Assembly (NCBI GenBank): GCA_029582155.1 | Contig: CM055897.1 | Span: forward strand, 9,777,501-9,841,500 | Length of the DNA stretch: 64,000 bases | Direction of reading: 5' to 3' | Source of the DNA: Panopea generosa | Taxonomy: Eukaryota > Mollusca > Bivalvia > Adapedonta > Hiatellidae | Shown: piece after piece, positions 25,748 through 39,234 of the stretch | How positions within the stretch are numbered: position 1 is the first letter of the stretch | Layout: each line of letters starts with the position of its first letter | Program-made: the position numbers and the translations under genes | The notes under the pieces: model-generated | Seen by the model: only the letters and a program-made list of their open reading frames with translations | Database searches by the model: none | What the model was told of the DNA's origin: nothing

Positions 25748-27000
25748 ATGGTGTAATAAAGAGCGATTATTTGACTATATATTATATTTCCCTACATGCT
25801 TGCAAATTTCAGTCTCAAAAATGGTCTATTAAAGTGTTTGTCAAAATTCATGCTTGAGTTCACGTTTAAGAATATTCCAAAGAATGGTTGGTGAATGATA
25901 GCTATTATTTTGAGACATTTCAAAAACGAGCTTGCTGACCTCCGAGTGTTCTTATTTACTGTGGTAGCAATTTACTGCATTATGTATATAATGAAAATAT
26001 CAAATAAAAAAATGTTTACTTAATAATTTTCATTCTACCTCATTATTTTGATTTCTTGAGTTAAATTACCAATATTTAACCCTATATTATTGCTATTGTT
26101 TAAATAACTTCTTTGTTTATAACTAAGAAACCGTTTATTGCATTCTCATTTGTTATGAAAGCTGATTTGAGGCATTAATAAATTATGTTGCATACTACAT
26201 TTTAATTGGAAATATCTGGATGTGTTTCTAAATTCAGAGTCATTAAACACATACGAGTATTTTTTACCATGCTTCAGAACTAATTGACGTGTTTCAGTTA
26301 GATAATTAATCAATTAATATCTGGCTGTGCTTAAGAGTATTTAGTGCTCCGCAGTGACTTATGTATTCCACACGCACGGCTTATCACAATAAATATGAAT
26401 ACACCGCGTGGATAAATGTCCTGAGAGAGAGTGATTTTTTTTTTAATTTAGACTGAAATTGTATCCTTGCATCTAATATATTGGTTGCTAAAATCAGAAA
26501 TACCCATGAAGAAATGAGCTACATTGTTTCCGTACCATATCGACCAACAGCTTCATTAGACATTTTAGGCTGAACTGTCATATAAATTGAATAGTGGGAT
26601 AAAATTTATGATTTTAATAAAGTCGTTTGTCATCATTTTGCAAGAGTATTACTATACATATTTTATAAGTTTTATTTCTAAAGAAGTGAGACTTCTGTTG
26701 ATAACACGCTCATGAAAATCCCAGTTGTATTAAACCATTGACATGCTGGAAGACGCATCACTATAAAAAAAAACGGTCGCGTTTGATGCTTAAGGTGCAT
26801 TATAAATAATATGAAATCACCACTTTTGTAAAATAATTTAAAACCGATTTAATAACTTAAACGCCATGTTCAATACATGACAAGTAATATGTGACACATT
26901 CAGTTTTAGTGGTGGAGGAAAACCTCAGAACGGAGCTGAGTAGAATCTCCGTCCTACCGCAAGTAACTGTTTTCAAATTATACATTCACAGTTATTTGAC
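25748..27000. other. Intergenic, no gene seen
   Basis: AT-rich sequence without recognisable coding exons or tandem repeats. Confidence 0.5.
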
Positions 27001-27081
27001 CGAGCTGGGCTCAAATCCACTACCTCAGCGGTAATGTGATATGAGGTCATAACACGATGATATCTTGGACAACTCAGCCAC
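27001..27081 (-). mobile_element. tRNA-like relic (SINE head)
   Basis: The reverse complement begins 'gtggctgagttgtccaag', an A-box-like segment. It ends with 'gtggatttgagcccagctcg', a B-box-like segment. The interval and the long insert resemble a Ser/Leu-type tRNA, but the acceptor ends do not pair. I therefore read it as the head of a SINE or a decayed tRNA pseudogene rather than a working tRNA. Confidence 0.45.
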
Positions 27082-27348
27082 GGATTTATGATCAACGTAG
27101 TGTGAAATATAGTTGAAAGCTCGCCTCTTTCCATAACTATGATGTACATCAGTTGATGTATCCGTTATTTGCACATGCCGGCCTGCAGGCCTATGCCCAT
27201 TCATCCATCCTCTTACTGATCATGGATTGTTCATTTATTCATGAAACGAATGTATATATGCTTTATACTTTAGGGAGTTCTAGAAAAATTAACCACTGTA
27301 ACTTAAATATCAGGTCGGACGCCACCACCGGTATATATTGTTGCAGTG

Positions 27349-27370
27349 AATATATATATATATATATATA
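27349..27370. repeat. (AT)n microsatellite
   Basis: Short alternating TA run of about 22 bases. Confidence 0.85.
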
Positions 27371-27875
27371 ATAGTTATTTTGGTCCGATGTTGTATGGGC
27401 ATTTTTAACTTTACAAACTTAATCTGTTGGTACAAGATGATAATACAATGTTTTTTTCTGAATGTATGTTATATCCGACTTTTTACACATCAAAATAGGA
27501 ATATAATGTTTATTTTACTTGTTTTACCATTAAAATAAAATAAATAAGTTTAAATCAAAACCAGTAAAGAGTTGTATGTAAGTTTCCCTCAATTGCCGTG
27601 GTACGCTTGAAATAGTGTGTATACTGACACCATAAGCCTGGATGATAAACTAATGCTTGTTCAGTCCTGAGTGTTCCTCAAAATACAGGACACCCTGGCG
27701 ATTCATCTATATATCAGAGATGTTTAAAAAATGCCTTGGTCGACATTTTCTATACGACGATTTACATGTACAGAGAAGAATGTTCAATACTCGTAATTTT
27801 CTTTAAAAAAATGTGCGATTAGTGGCTAATGTTCTCGCCAGTTGATAATGCAGATAGCCGCATATATAACCAATA

Positions 27876-27944
27876 GGGCCAGGCGTAAGAATCGAACCAA
27901 CAACTCTAAGATTTGCAGCTAAACGCCTTATCGACACAGCTATT
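27876..27944 (-). mobile_element. tRNA-like relic
   Basis: On the minus strand an A-box-like 'tagctgtgtcgataaggcg' is followed by 'ttggttcgattcttacgcc', with a near-canonical B box (ggttcgattc). The acceptor ends do not pair convincingly and no tRNA clover-leaf closes. It is most likely a SINE head or tRNA pseudogene. Confidence 0.5.
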
Positions 27945-27959
27945 AGGGAATGCGATGTG

Positions 27960-28520
27960 ATGTCGATGAAGGAAATATTGATATTGGTTTTGTCATCAGT
28001 AATATCACTGTTTATGTCCGGAAACCGAAAGTTAATTTACGGATAAACATGGAATATTCGTGAATTCCAAGTGAATTCTTATGTACAATAACAAATGACA
28101 TCATAATAGTAAAATCTGTATGTACGATATTCCATTGACTTACAGTACATATAACTAATGCAGTTCATTATTATCAAGTAGTAGATTGTGTAATGTATCA
28201 ATTTGATTCGTTCACTGTATTTTCTAAGCACACAAACAATACCGTCATTAGCTTAACAAATAAATGTTGCTTATTTTATCATTAGATACCGATCGAGCGC
28301 ACACAATACTGTCCGTACGGTTTTGCCTGGCACTCGTTAATCTTCGCCAATATGTTCGGGCCTTCTCCGTGCAGCTATTCGTACGTGCGACGTGATGTAT
28401 TGGTATTTGGTTAGCAACACTAATATCACTATTTATGTTCGGACACCGAAACTTTCTTACGGATATACACGGAATATTCATGAGCACCATATAAATCCTA
28501 ACGCACAATACACGGATATG
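27960..28520. repeat. Diverged direct duplication
   Basis: Two segments about 430 bp apart share phrases in the same order. 'aatatcactgtttatgtccg' near 28000 matches 'aatatcactatttatgttcg' near 28423. 'ttacggataaacatggaata' matches 'ttacggatatacacggaata'. The copies are clearly diverged and non-coding. Confidence 0.65.
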
Positions 28521-30553
28521 TTTTCCTTATACCGCTATATCTAGCTAATTGTATATGAATCTTACAATAGCATTCAAACGCATTCATTATACAGGTATAT
28601 TTTCCTAATTTTACAATGACGATTTAATTTTATCAGGATAAAAACTAAGTATGATGATTATCAGTACAATAGTGTATATAACTAATTGATAATTACATTT
28701 TCCTCCGTTTAAACACTTGTCAAGCTATACAAACTTGTTCTTAATCAGTAACATAAAACATAGAAGCATCACTACATATTATGATATATAAACAACGTAT
28801 ACGAGTGTCGTGGATAGATGATACACTTATATTGTATTCAGATATTACTAACATTTAGTTGATTGTATATTATACATATCAGTGTATCTTACTTTATTAT
28901 TAAGAAGAAAGTGATGTTTGCAAGGGTTATCGTTAAAGCGACATAACCAGTTTATAATGTCCTTTCAAATCAATAAAAAACAGGTGTAATTGTACTACTT
29001 AGTTAAAATTGTGACTATCATCGTAAAAAACACGTTATTAAACTCGTTAATAATGCTGATATTTTAAGATATGACCTTTGTAATTACCTTAAATGATATA
29101 GTAGTTAAACCTTTCAACGACCGGATATTTCCGGGTATCATCGATTAAATCCGGATAAGCGGTTATGTTTCATCTTATATTTATATCGCCGTCTTCCATA
29201 GCATAGTTGTTATATCTGTGGATTGTCGCTCGGTCGATCCAAGTTCGAATTCTGTAACACTTTGTTTTTTGTTCATTTCCCTTGCAACACTACTTTTTAA
29301 ACAGTTTCTTATATCGAAATAATGTCTATTGTATACTTTGCACATATCTAGCGACCGTTCTAATAGTGCACAACGGCAGAATTGTCCGATTATTTACGAC
29401 TGAATCGGGGATTTTACTATAATTTCTGTTAACGAAGCAACTACATGTAACTTGCAAATTTGAGTTTTAAAACACGATTTATTTACACTTAAGTGTGGTA
29501 TCGGCTGTAATTAATGCATCGAAAATAATTAGAATTCATAAAAGAAATATCATCAGAAGACGCTCGAGACCACGCGTTGAGCTGTTTCTGTATGAAACAC
29601 TTCATAAACTTTAGTTATCGTTGAAAATAGCTGATGTTAGTAATTGAAAAACGAAATGGTTGTATCCTACCCTCCATATCTATCAACGAGTTCATTCCCG
29701 CTATAAATATTTCACCGTATCTTAACTGGATTGTAACGATGCGGCACAGCTTTATCAATATGAGTTTTTGAATTATTAATATCTTTTCAGAACAAAAGAT
29801 TGACTGAGTGCTGCGGTGGTTGGATATTTACTCTTTGGTATTCTTCATATTCATTCAACTGACATATAGTTTTGCATAATAAATGAGACGAGCCACATAT
29901 TTAGCCCATGTTCTGAACAGAAATAGTAGTTATACCACGCACCAGTAACATTATTCATTTCATGTGTTTTTTTACTAATTTCATAAATTTCCTTTACCGC
30001 CCCATCGTTTTTGATTAAAAATTAAACGCTGAACTGCGTCGCTGCAGGGGAAATGTATTCGCACTGCTACGTTCAAAATATGTTAATGAAACGAGTAAAC
30101 AACCGAGTCTCCAATACAGGCTGTGTCAATATAATGTTTATACAGTCACGGTGGTTTGTACCATCAACTCAACCACCTGTTTTCAATGAAAAAAAATCGT
30201 CTTCCATTTCAAAAAATTGAATAATTTTACAACAATTGTAGGACAATGTTGATAAGTGCACACTGTCATAAACACATTATGCAATTCCTCTACAATGTAT
30301 GGCCCCATGCCTAAATCAGATAATAAACAACGTGTCTGAATGGTTCAGCTATTAGCACCTTCGCCATTTAGTCTTACCAGTTACAGTGATATATCTTTAA
30401 ATGTACAAGCTGGCGATTAATTTATTATATTTTTAACAGTTTCATCTTTTTATTCGTGAGTTTTCTAAGACAATATTGCATAAAAAACACGACTTGTTGT
30501 ATATATAAGTATATCCGACGATTAGCAAAGCTGAAAGTCTTCGGTAACAATGT
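28521..30553. other. Intergenic, no gene seen
   Basis: AT-rich sequence with one tRNA-like segment, listed separately. No exon recognised. Confidence 0.5.
29196..29262 (+). mobile_element. tRNA-like relic
   Basis: An A-box-like 'tagcatagttgttatatc' is followed by 'ccaagttcgaattctgtaac', with a B-box match (agttcgaattc) at the expected distance. The stems do not close well. Probably a SINE head or tRNA pseudogene. Confidence 0.4.
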
Positions 30554-30554
30554 A

Positions 30555-30728
30555 TGTGCCATGGGGTCACTGTTGCTTGGTTTAAATCACTTTTGATTTA
30601 CATCACTAAAAGGGGCTCACTGATGTGTGGTTTACATCACTTTTGGTTTACATCACTAGAAAGGGTTCACTGTTGCGTGGTTTACATCACTTTTGGTTTA
30701 CGTCACTGGAAGGGGCTCACTGTTGCGT
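30555..30728. repeat. 50-bp repeat, left arm of nested array
   Basis: Three to four diverged units of about 50 bp containing 'gtggtttacatcacttttgg' and 'tttacatcactagaagggg' then 'ctcactgttgc'. They adjoin the 34-bp core, whose unit is the same sequence lacking an internal 16-bp piece. Confidence 0.85.
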
Positions 30729-32363
30729 GGTTTACGTGACAAGAAGGAACTCACTGTTGCGTGGTAAACATGACAAGAAGAAACTAACTGTTGCTTGGTT
30801 AACATGGCAAGAAGGAACTCACTGTTGCGTGGTTTACATGATAAGAAGGAACGCACTGTTGCGTGGTTTACATGACAAGAAGAAACTCACTGTTGCGTGG
30901 TTTACATGACAAGAAGGAACTCAATGTTGCGCGGTTTACATGACAAGAAGGAACTCACTGTTGCGTGGTTTACATGACAAGAAGAAACTAACTGTTGCTT
31001 GGTTAACATGGCAAGAAGGAACTCACTGTTGCGTGGTTGACATGATAAGAAGGAACGCACTGTTGCGTGGTTTACATGACAAGAAGAAACTCACTGTTGC
31101 GTGGTTTACATGACAAGAAGGAACTCAATGTTGCGCGGTTTACATGACAAGAAGGAACTCACTGTTGCGTGGTTTACATGACAAGAAGGAACTCACTGTT
31201 GCGTGGTTTACATGGCAAGAAGGAACTCACTGTTGCGTGGTTTACATGACAAGAAGGAACTCACTGTTGCGTGGTTTACATGACAAGAAAGAACGCACTG
31301 TTGCGTGGTTAACATGACAAGAAGGAACTAACTGTTGCGTGGTTAACATGACAAGAAGGAACTAACTGTTGCGTGGTTAACATGACAAGAAGGAACTAAC
31401 TGTTGCGTGGTTAACATGGCAAGAAGGAACGCACTGTTGCGTGGTAAACATGATAAGAAGAAACTCACTGTTGCGTGGTTAACATGGCAAGAAGGAACTC
31501 ACTGTTGCGTGGTTTACATGACAAGAAGGAACGCACTGTTGCGTGGTTTACATGACAAGAAGGAACTCACTGTTGCGTGGTTTACATGACAAGAAGGAAC
31601 TCACTGTTGCGTGGTTTACATGACAAGAAGGAACTCACTGTTGCGTGGTTTACATGACAAGAAGGAACTCACTGTTGCGTGGTTTACATGACAAGAAGGA
31701 ACTCACTGTTGAGTGGTTTACATGACAAGAAGGAAATCACTATTGCGTGGTTTACATGACAAGAAGGAACGCACTGTTGAGTGGTTAACATGGCAAGAAG
31801 GAACTAACTGTTGAGTAGTTAACATGACAAGAAGGAACTAACTGTTGCGTGGTTAACATGACAAGAAGGAACTGACTGTTGCATGGTTAACATGACAAGA
31901 AAGAACTAACTGTTGCGTGGTTAACATGGCAAGAAGGAACTAACTGTTGCGTGGTTTACATGACAAGAAGAAGCTCACTGTTGCGTGGTTAACATAACAT
32001 GAAGGAACGCACTGTTGCGTGGTTAACATTGCAAGAAGGAACGCACTGTTGCGTGGTTTACATAACAAGAAGGAACGCACTGTTGCGTGGTTAACATGGC
32101 AAGAAGAAACTAACTGTTGCGTGGTTAACATGACAAGAAGGAACTAACTGTTGCGTGGTTAATATGACAAGAAGGAGCTAACTGTTGCGTGGTTAACATG
32201 GCAAGAAGGAACGCACTGTTGCGTGGTTTACATGACAAGAAGGAATTCACTGTTGCGTGGTTAACATGGCAAGAAGGAACTAACTGTTGCGTGGTTAATA
32301 TGACAAGAAGGAACCCACTGTTGCGTGGTTTACATGACAAGAAGGAACTCACTGTTGCGTGGT
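30729..32363. repeat. 34-bp minisatellite core, about 48 units
   Basis: Uniform direct repeats: 'gtggtttacatgacaagaag' then 'gaactcactgttgc'. Common variants are ttta/ttaa in 'ggtttacat', 'ctcact' against 'ctaact' or 'cgcact', and 'atgac' against 'atggc'. Open frames on both strands coding for Arg/His/Leu-rich repeats result from absent stops and are not genes. Confidence 0.95.
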
Positions 32364-33240
32364 TTGCATCATTTGAAGTGGCGCAATATTGCGTGGTTTA
32401 CATTACTTTTGGTTTACATCACTATAAGGGGCTAGCTGTTGCATGGTTTATATAATTTTTGGTTTATATCACTAAAAGGGGCTCACTGATCTGTGGTTTA
32501 CATCTCATTTAGTTTACATCACTAGAAGGGGCTCACTGTTGCTTGGTTTACGTCACTTTTGGTTTACATCACTAGAAAGGGCTAGCTGTTGCATAGTTTA
32601 TATCATTTTTGGTTTATATCATTAGAAGGGGCTCACTGATCTTAGGTTAACATCACATTAAGTTAACATCACTAAAAGGGGCTCACTGTTGCTTAGTTTA
32701 TATCACTTTTGATTTACATCAGCAGAAGGGGCTCTCTGATGTGTGGTTTACATCACTTTTGGTTTACACCACTTGAAGAGTTTCACTTTTGCGTGGTTAA
32801 CATCATTTGAAGTGGCTTAATATTGCGTGGTTTACATCACTTTTGATTTATATCACTAGTATGGGCTCACCGTTGTGTGATTTACATCACTTTTTGTTTA
32901 TATCACTAGAAAGGCTCACTGTCGCGTAGTTTACATCATTTGAAATGGCTCAATATTGCGTGGTTTACATCACTTTTTGTTTACATCACTAAAAGTGGCT
33001 CACTGGTGCGTGGTTTACATCACTATTGATTTACATCACTAGAATGGATTCACCATAGCGTAACTTATATCACATTTGGCTTACATCTCTAGAACACTTT
33101 TGCGTGGTTTACATCATTAGAAGGGGCTCACTCTTGTCTTGTGTGGTTTACATAATTTGAAGTGGCTCAATATACGTGGTTTACATCATCTTTGGTTTAC
33201 ATCATTAAAAGGGGCTCATTGCTGCGTGGTTTGCATCAGT
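32364..33240. repeat. 50-bp repeat, right arm of nested array
   Basis: Diverged 50-bp units with the double 'ggtttacatcac' motif, such as 'tggtttacatcacttttggt' and 'tcactagaaaggg'. Indels are frequent and identity to the left arm is clear. The right arm is longer (about 17 units) and more diverged than the core. Confidence 0.9.
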
Positions 33241-33748
33241 TTTTATATAAATTGTATTCTGTTTTAGCGTTTTGTATCAAGATTTCTAGAAAATGAAACG
33301 TAAATATTGAATAACAAGACAAATCTTACTCAACGCAGCTATGAGACACCTAAAACATAACTCGTGATTAGCGACTTACTATATAAAAACTAGTTTAACG
33401 AGCAGTTTCTATTCCAATTTAAACAAATATTAAAATCTTAACCTGGTTCCAAAGCTAAGTTTTGATAAAACCATAAATATATTCAGTAATGTATTGTTGT
33501 TATTTTTGTTCGGCAGCATTCAGAACCATTAAGTGTTGTCTGGTACCCGTCATGTATCGCATCAAACGTACTAATATGTGGTTGATCCAGTGTCCTAGAA
33601 AATAAATCAAATAACGTAAGTGGAAGATTAACCTACCTGGAATCGTAGAGCTCACTCTGTGTTGTTCGAATATAGAATAATTAATAAGCTGTTAAGTAAT
33701 TGAATTGGGACATGATGAGAGGAGAATATTTATTTAAATCAATAAAAC
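33241..33748. other. Intergenic spacer, no gene seen
   Basis: AT-rich spacer between the 34/50-bp array and a SINE. No coding signal. Confidence 0.5.
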
Positions 33749-33938
33749 TGGGGCGGTAGTGTAATGGATAGAGTGTTGACCGCTCACGCCAAAGTTTGCG
33801 GATTCGATCCCCCGATTGACCCGATGCCTCTCATAAAACAACACTCAGTACTTGTTTTATCCAGGAAACGGACTCAAGAGCGGTTCATACAAGTTCTGAG
33901 CTTCATCCCAATCGAGCTAACATAAATTAGTATAAAAT
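33749..33938 (+). mobile_element. tRNA-derived SINE, family B, copy 1
   Basis: The head has an A box (ggtagtgtaatgg) at 33755-33767 and a B box (ggattcgatcc) at 33800-33810. The body contains 'cccgatgcctctcataaaac', 'gactcaagagcggttcatac' and 'aatcgagctaa', ending 'aaattagtataaa'. A full-length inverted copy lies in an NPAS4 intron at about 50.55-50.72 kb with the same head, body and tail. That shared structure defines the family. Confidence 0.85.
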
Positions 33939-34280
33939 GATCAATAGAACAGGATTACCAATTTGTTTCTAATGGGTCATTTTGTTAAATGTTAAGGTAT
34001 TACATTTTACCAATACTATGTGTGCGGAACCGAAGACGCCCGGCACCTTACTAACGATGCAATTTATTATTACTGCATATCGGAATCGTCTCTTCATAAC
34101 AAATAAAACATCCCCACACACATGGAATTTTCTCCGTAAGACAAATATAGGTAAAGTGTTTCTTTCTTCTTGTTTTACAAAGAAAAAAACTATGACAACA
34201 CAGATTTATTGAAACATACATGTCCTTCCAGAGAATACGTGGTTGCAATAATTTAACGTCAGAAAACGAACAAGAAAAGA
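33939..34280. other. Spacer, no gene seen
   Basis: No coding exon or RNA gene recognised; the short open frames on both strands overlap and show no domain. Confidence 0.5.
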
Positions 34281-34745
34281 GCAATATTTACATGCAATGT
34301 ATTTATGGTGCAATATTTACATTCAATGTATTTATGATGCAATATTTACATACAATGTATTAATGGTGCAATATTTACATATAATGTATTTATGATGCAA
34401 TATTTTCATACAATGAATTAATGGTGCAATATTTACATACAATGTATTTATGGTGCAATATTTACATACAATGTATTAATGGTGCAATATTTACATACAA
34501 TTTATTTATGATGCAATATTTACATACAATGTATTAATTTATACTGCAATATTTACATACAATGTATTAATGGTGCAATATTTACATACAATGTATTTAT
34601 GATGCAATATTTACATACAATGTACTAATGGTGCAATATTTACATACAATGTATTAATGATGCAATATTTACATACAATGTACTAATGGTGCAATATTTA
34701 CATACAATGTATTTATGATGCAATATTTACATACAATGTATTTAT
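34281..34745. repeat. 29-bp minisatellite, about 16 units
   Basis: Units of 'gcaatatttacatacaatgt' plus 'atttatgat' or 'attaatggt', with a 29-bp step (for example 34281 to 34310). The two tail variants partly alternate. Confidence 0.95.
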
Positions 34746-36842
34746 AGTACACTTCAATTATTACACTTGTAACTTAGGGGTTCTACATTGGTGCATTACT
34801 ATTTACCAAAACGAAGAAAAACGGGTAGTCGATTTTGACACCAATTTCAACCACATATGAACAGGTTATTAATAAAATAATATTTTCTCTTCTCTTTTGT
34901 GTAAATAGATGTGTATAGAAGTTGAAATATGTAAATTGTGTTATGTTGTGTTATGTAAATGAATATATATGTGTGTATTATTAAATACTTAACACTTAAA
35001 TCAAGCTTTGACTGACATTGATCAAATATTATAAAGCAACCAGTCAAAATAGGTTAAGTTTTTAAGCAATTAGGTAAAGTTATAGGGAACGTCGGTGAAA
35101 CAGGAGCCTTATCAACGTTTTGAAGACGAAAAACATTTGGAATCACCATTTTTTCTTTCTGTGTCATCTCAGATATTTTTTTGACAGGTAGGTCAGTTGG
35201 GGGTGGGGAGTAAATCATAACAGCTTATATTCAGTCTTACAAGTTGAACGCGTTTAGTTGGCAAATATTTGACATTGAAAGTTTTTTTTATTTATTAAAT
35301 ACACTATATATATATATATACATTTCATGTATGTGCACTTGTTAAATGTAGCTGACCCAGAACTATAGCACTGTGTATAATGTAAGTATATAACACGTGA
35401 CAATATTGCAACGTCATACAACAACCTGTCAGTCATTTTTACAATCCGATACCATTATTTTGTTTTTCATTCTAAGAAGCAATATTTAAAACGTGATTAA
35501 GACAATGTGATGTGAAGCCTTTGGTTGACTATATTTGAACTAACAACCCAAAATGCAGTTGTTAGCTGAATTATGAACACAATATTTTTGTTTGTCATTC
35601 CATTTTATTATTCTATAATTAACATCGGTGCTAATCAATCGTCCTCGCATTTTAAACACATTGCTGTTTGTAACATTTACACTCATTTTAAAGTTCAAAT
35701 GCATTTTAGACAAAGAATAAACAGTCGGGAAATGTATACAACAGTTGAGATTTTTCATTCAAATCTAGCCAGTGTCTATTAAGGCGTTTGCGATATCGCT
35801 TCTCGGGTTATATAAATGAGTGTCTCCGGATTGGAGGGATAATTGACAGATGTCGAATGACGTTCCAATATTGGCATGTTTACAGATAACAGTTCACATG
35901 GCGAGAACATTCATCAAGTCCACATATGAAATTGACATGAATAACCCAAACACAAACACAAACATGTTTGACATATCAATCAACGCATTCAACTCAAAGA
36001 CTAAATCTCAGCTTGTATATTTTGCACCCTTAGAAACACTAACCAAACAGACACAGACAGAGGGAGAGAGGATACAGCAACTCTAATATTCATAGTTTAG
36101 TTTTGCATGTTTTGAGTAAATTGTGTATCTTCTTGTTTTATTTTAGAGTTGGTATTTAAAATTAATCAAATTCCTGGTTAGATGCTTTTTGTTTGTGTTT
36201 GGCGGGAATTTACATACACTGATGGCGTAATCGATGATTTCTGCTTTTCAGCGCCTGAATCACTATATTGGTATCAATCTGCAAAATGAGCGATCTAATT
36301 CGGTTTGATGACAAATAAATTGTCTTCATGAAATAAGAATGGTCCCACTTGTCATTTCACGTATACACCTAATATGGCCAGCCATCATATATATTGAACT
36401 ATAATTGTATTTTCTTTACATTTTAATATTGTTTATCCTTCATGACCTTGCAGTAACTCGTATATGCCTAATTGTATTGTGTGTTTTTTTTTGTTGTTTT
36501 TTTGGAGTGACTTTCCGCAGCAATACATTATCTCGGTATATTTGTGTAATACATACATTGATTTAGTACTATATGTTTTCCATGGCTATAGCGTTTGTAA
36601 GGATATTTCAACCCGTTGATGAAAGGGTATCTTCCCTCAAAACTGTGACACTGAGAGTAGGGTCTCAGTATCCCAAACAAATGCTCACGCTTCTTTTTTG
36701 CATACCCCTACGATTATATTTCCCCCCTTCAAACATATATATTTAAGTTGATTTTGGCGTTTTTTGAGTATTCCATTACGTCATAGTTAACGCTACCTTA
36801 TGAGCACGTCTGAAAGAAATATCTCACACCGATAAAACGTAT
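34746..36842. other. Intergenic, no gene seen
   Basis: AT-rich sequence with a short AT run near 35308-35322. Open frames are short, overlap on both strands and show no recognisable domain. Confidence 0.5.
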
Positions 36843-38080
36843 GACATCCTTATCCTGTATATGATAACATTGCTTCGGACATTATATGCACTTTACAAAC
36901 ATACATCCTTATCTTGTATATGATAACATGGCTCCGGACATTATATGCAATTTACAAACGAACATCCTTATCCTGTATATGATAACATTGCTCCGGACAT
37001 TATATGCACTTTACAAACATACATCCTTATCCTGTTTATGATAACATGGCTCCGGACATTATATGCACTTTATAAACATACATCCTTATCCTGTATATGA
37101 TAACATTGCTTCGGACATTATATGCACTTTACAAACATACATCCTTATCTTGTTTATGATAACATTGCTTCGGACATTATATGCACTTTACAAACATGCA
37201 TCCTTATCCTGTATATGATAACATGGCTCCGGACATTATATGCACTTTACAAACATGCATCCTTATCCTGTATATAATAACATGGCTCCGGACATTATAT
37301 GCACTTTACAAACATGCATCCTTATCCTGTATATGATAACATGTCTCCGAACATTATATGCACTTTACAAACATGCATCCTTATCCTGTATATGATAACA
37401 TGGCTCCGGACAGTATATGCGTTTTACAAACATACATCCTTATCCTGTATATGAAAACACGGCTCCGGACATTATATGCACTTTACAAACATACCTCCTT
37501 ATCCTGTATATGATAACATTGCTCCGGACATTATATGCACTTTACAAACATACATCCTTATCCTGTATATGATAACATGGCTCCGGACATTATATGCACT
37601 TTACAAACATGCATCCTTATCCTGTATATAATAACATGGCTCCGGACATTATATGCACTTTACAAACATGCATCCTTATCCTGTATATGATAACATGTCT
37701 CCGAACATTATATGCACTTTACAAACATGCAACCTTATCCTGTATATGATAACATGGCTCCGGACAGTATATGCACTTTACAAACAAACATCCATATCCT
37801 GTATGTGATAACAAGGCTCCGGACATTATATGCACTTTACAAACATACCTCCTTATCCTGTATATGATAACATTGCTCCGGACATTATATGCACTTTACA
37901 AACATACATCCTTATCCTGTATATGATAACATGGCTCCGGACATTATATGCACTTTACAAACATGCATCCTTATCCTGTATATAATAACATGGCTCCAGA
38001 CATTATATGCACTTTACAAACATGCATCCTTATCCTGTATATGATAACATGTCTCCGAACATTATATGCACTTTACAAAC
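36843..38080. repeat. 59-bp minisatellite, about 21 units
   Basis: Direct repeats: 'catccttatcctgtatatga', 'taacatggctccggacatta' and 'tatgcactttacaaacatg'. Marked variants such as 'atgtctccga' recur at 37341, 37695 and 38049, exactly 354 bp (six units) apart. The right half is therefore a higher-order array. Confidence 0.97.
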
Positions 38081-39234
38081 ATTTCAAAATATACAAGAAA
38101 AACTTGACGCAAAGCATCGATTTGCCGCAAAAAATCTCTCAAAAAGCATCTGTTGAAAAGTAATGTTTGTTTCGCTTCTATCAATCCATTGCAATCTCAA
38201 CAGGAACAAGGCTGTAGATCTGCTCTTTTCTATCCTCACTATTATACCTGTTAAGTTCAACAACAAACATGTATTCCATCTTTCACCAGTTCTCAAATGT
38301 TTCGTTTCAGTTATTTAAGAACACTCGTACAGGCATTAAATAAAGATAAACAAACGTTTATAATATTAGAGACGGACGATGTTCACAAAAGGTGTTCAGG
38401 AATCCTTGCCAAAAGTTGTTCTAGTTTAGCCTTGCTTTTCTTGCCATTCCAACATTTTAAGCAAGACAAAACACTATCGATTCTTTTCTTTCCCCCATGT
38501 GCAACGTCATTCGAGTATCACATGTATATTTGCAGTCTCTTAGTTGATTAAGAAAGGGGTGCAAACGTTTATGTCGTTTTTTCTTTGAAAATCCCCCTCA
38601 ATAAATGTTATGTGAGCAAGACAGGTGGTAAATTCTTTCTCTAATCGATACATGCGCCATATGCACTAATATACTATTATGAACGAGCATTATAAACTAT
38701 TCATTTTTCTTTTTTGAACTAGTTTACTTTACTCATTGCTATAATAACATATAACTGTGCTTTTATTGTGTATCGCCCACGAATTCTGGAAACGGGTGAA
38801 GTGGAACGAGAGTCTCGCGAGATTAGAGTTTACATATATCATATTTTGTTCTTTTCTTCTGTTAATACGTTGTTTTGTGGCGTGTAAAAAAATTAAGCTG
38901 ACACGATAGGAAATGAAAATTGCATGTGTATGTTCCATAATAAAGTCTCGAATTTCTGTTCTTTGTAAGAAAAGACTGAAGAAATTTAACAGAACAAAAC
39001 AGGTAATTACGAACGCCCACATAATTGAAAACTGAATTTTCGTTGTGTAATCATGATTTTAATGTAACATATTAAAAGTTGAAATCATGATGCAGATCAA
39101 AAGAAAAAAGAAGTTCAGCCAAAAGCATTTCATCTAACGTGCATGGTGTAAAACACAAATCTGTTTAGGTGAAAAGTGTATAAATTTTGCTTGTGATTTG
39201 CCGAGGATCATTTGATTAATAACTCTTTACCGTT
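38081..39234. other. Intergenic, no gene seen
   Basis: No exon or RNA gene recognised. The open frames lack start context and domain features. Confidence 0.5.

Noticed and set aside
30554-32455. Open frames on both strands with Arg/His/Leu-rich repeats
   Set aside because: By-product of the 34-bp minisatellite.
35850-36086. 78-codon open frame
   Set aside because: No domain, no homologous neighbour and composition like surrounding DNA; no support for a gene.
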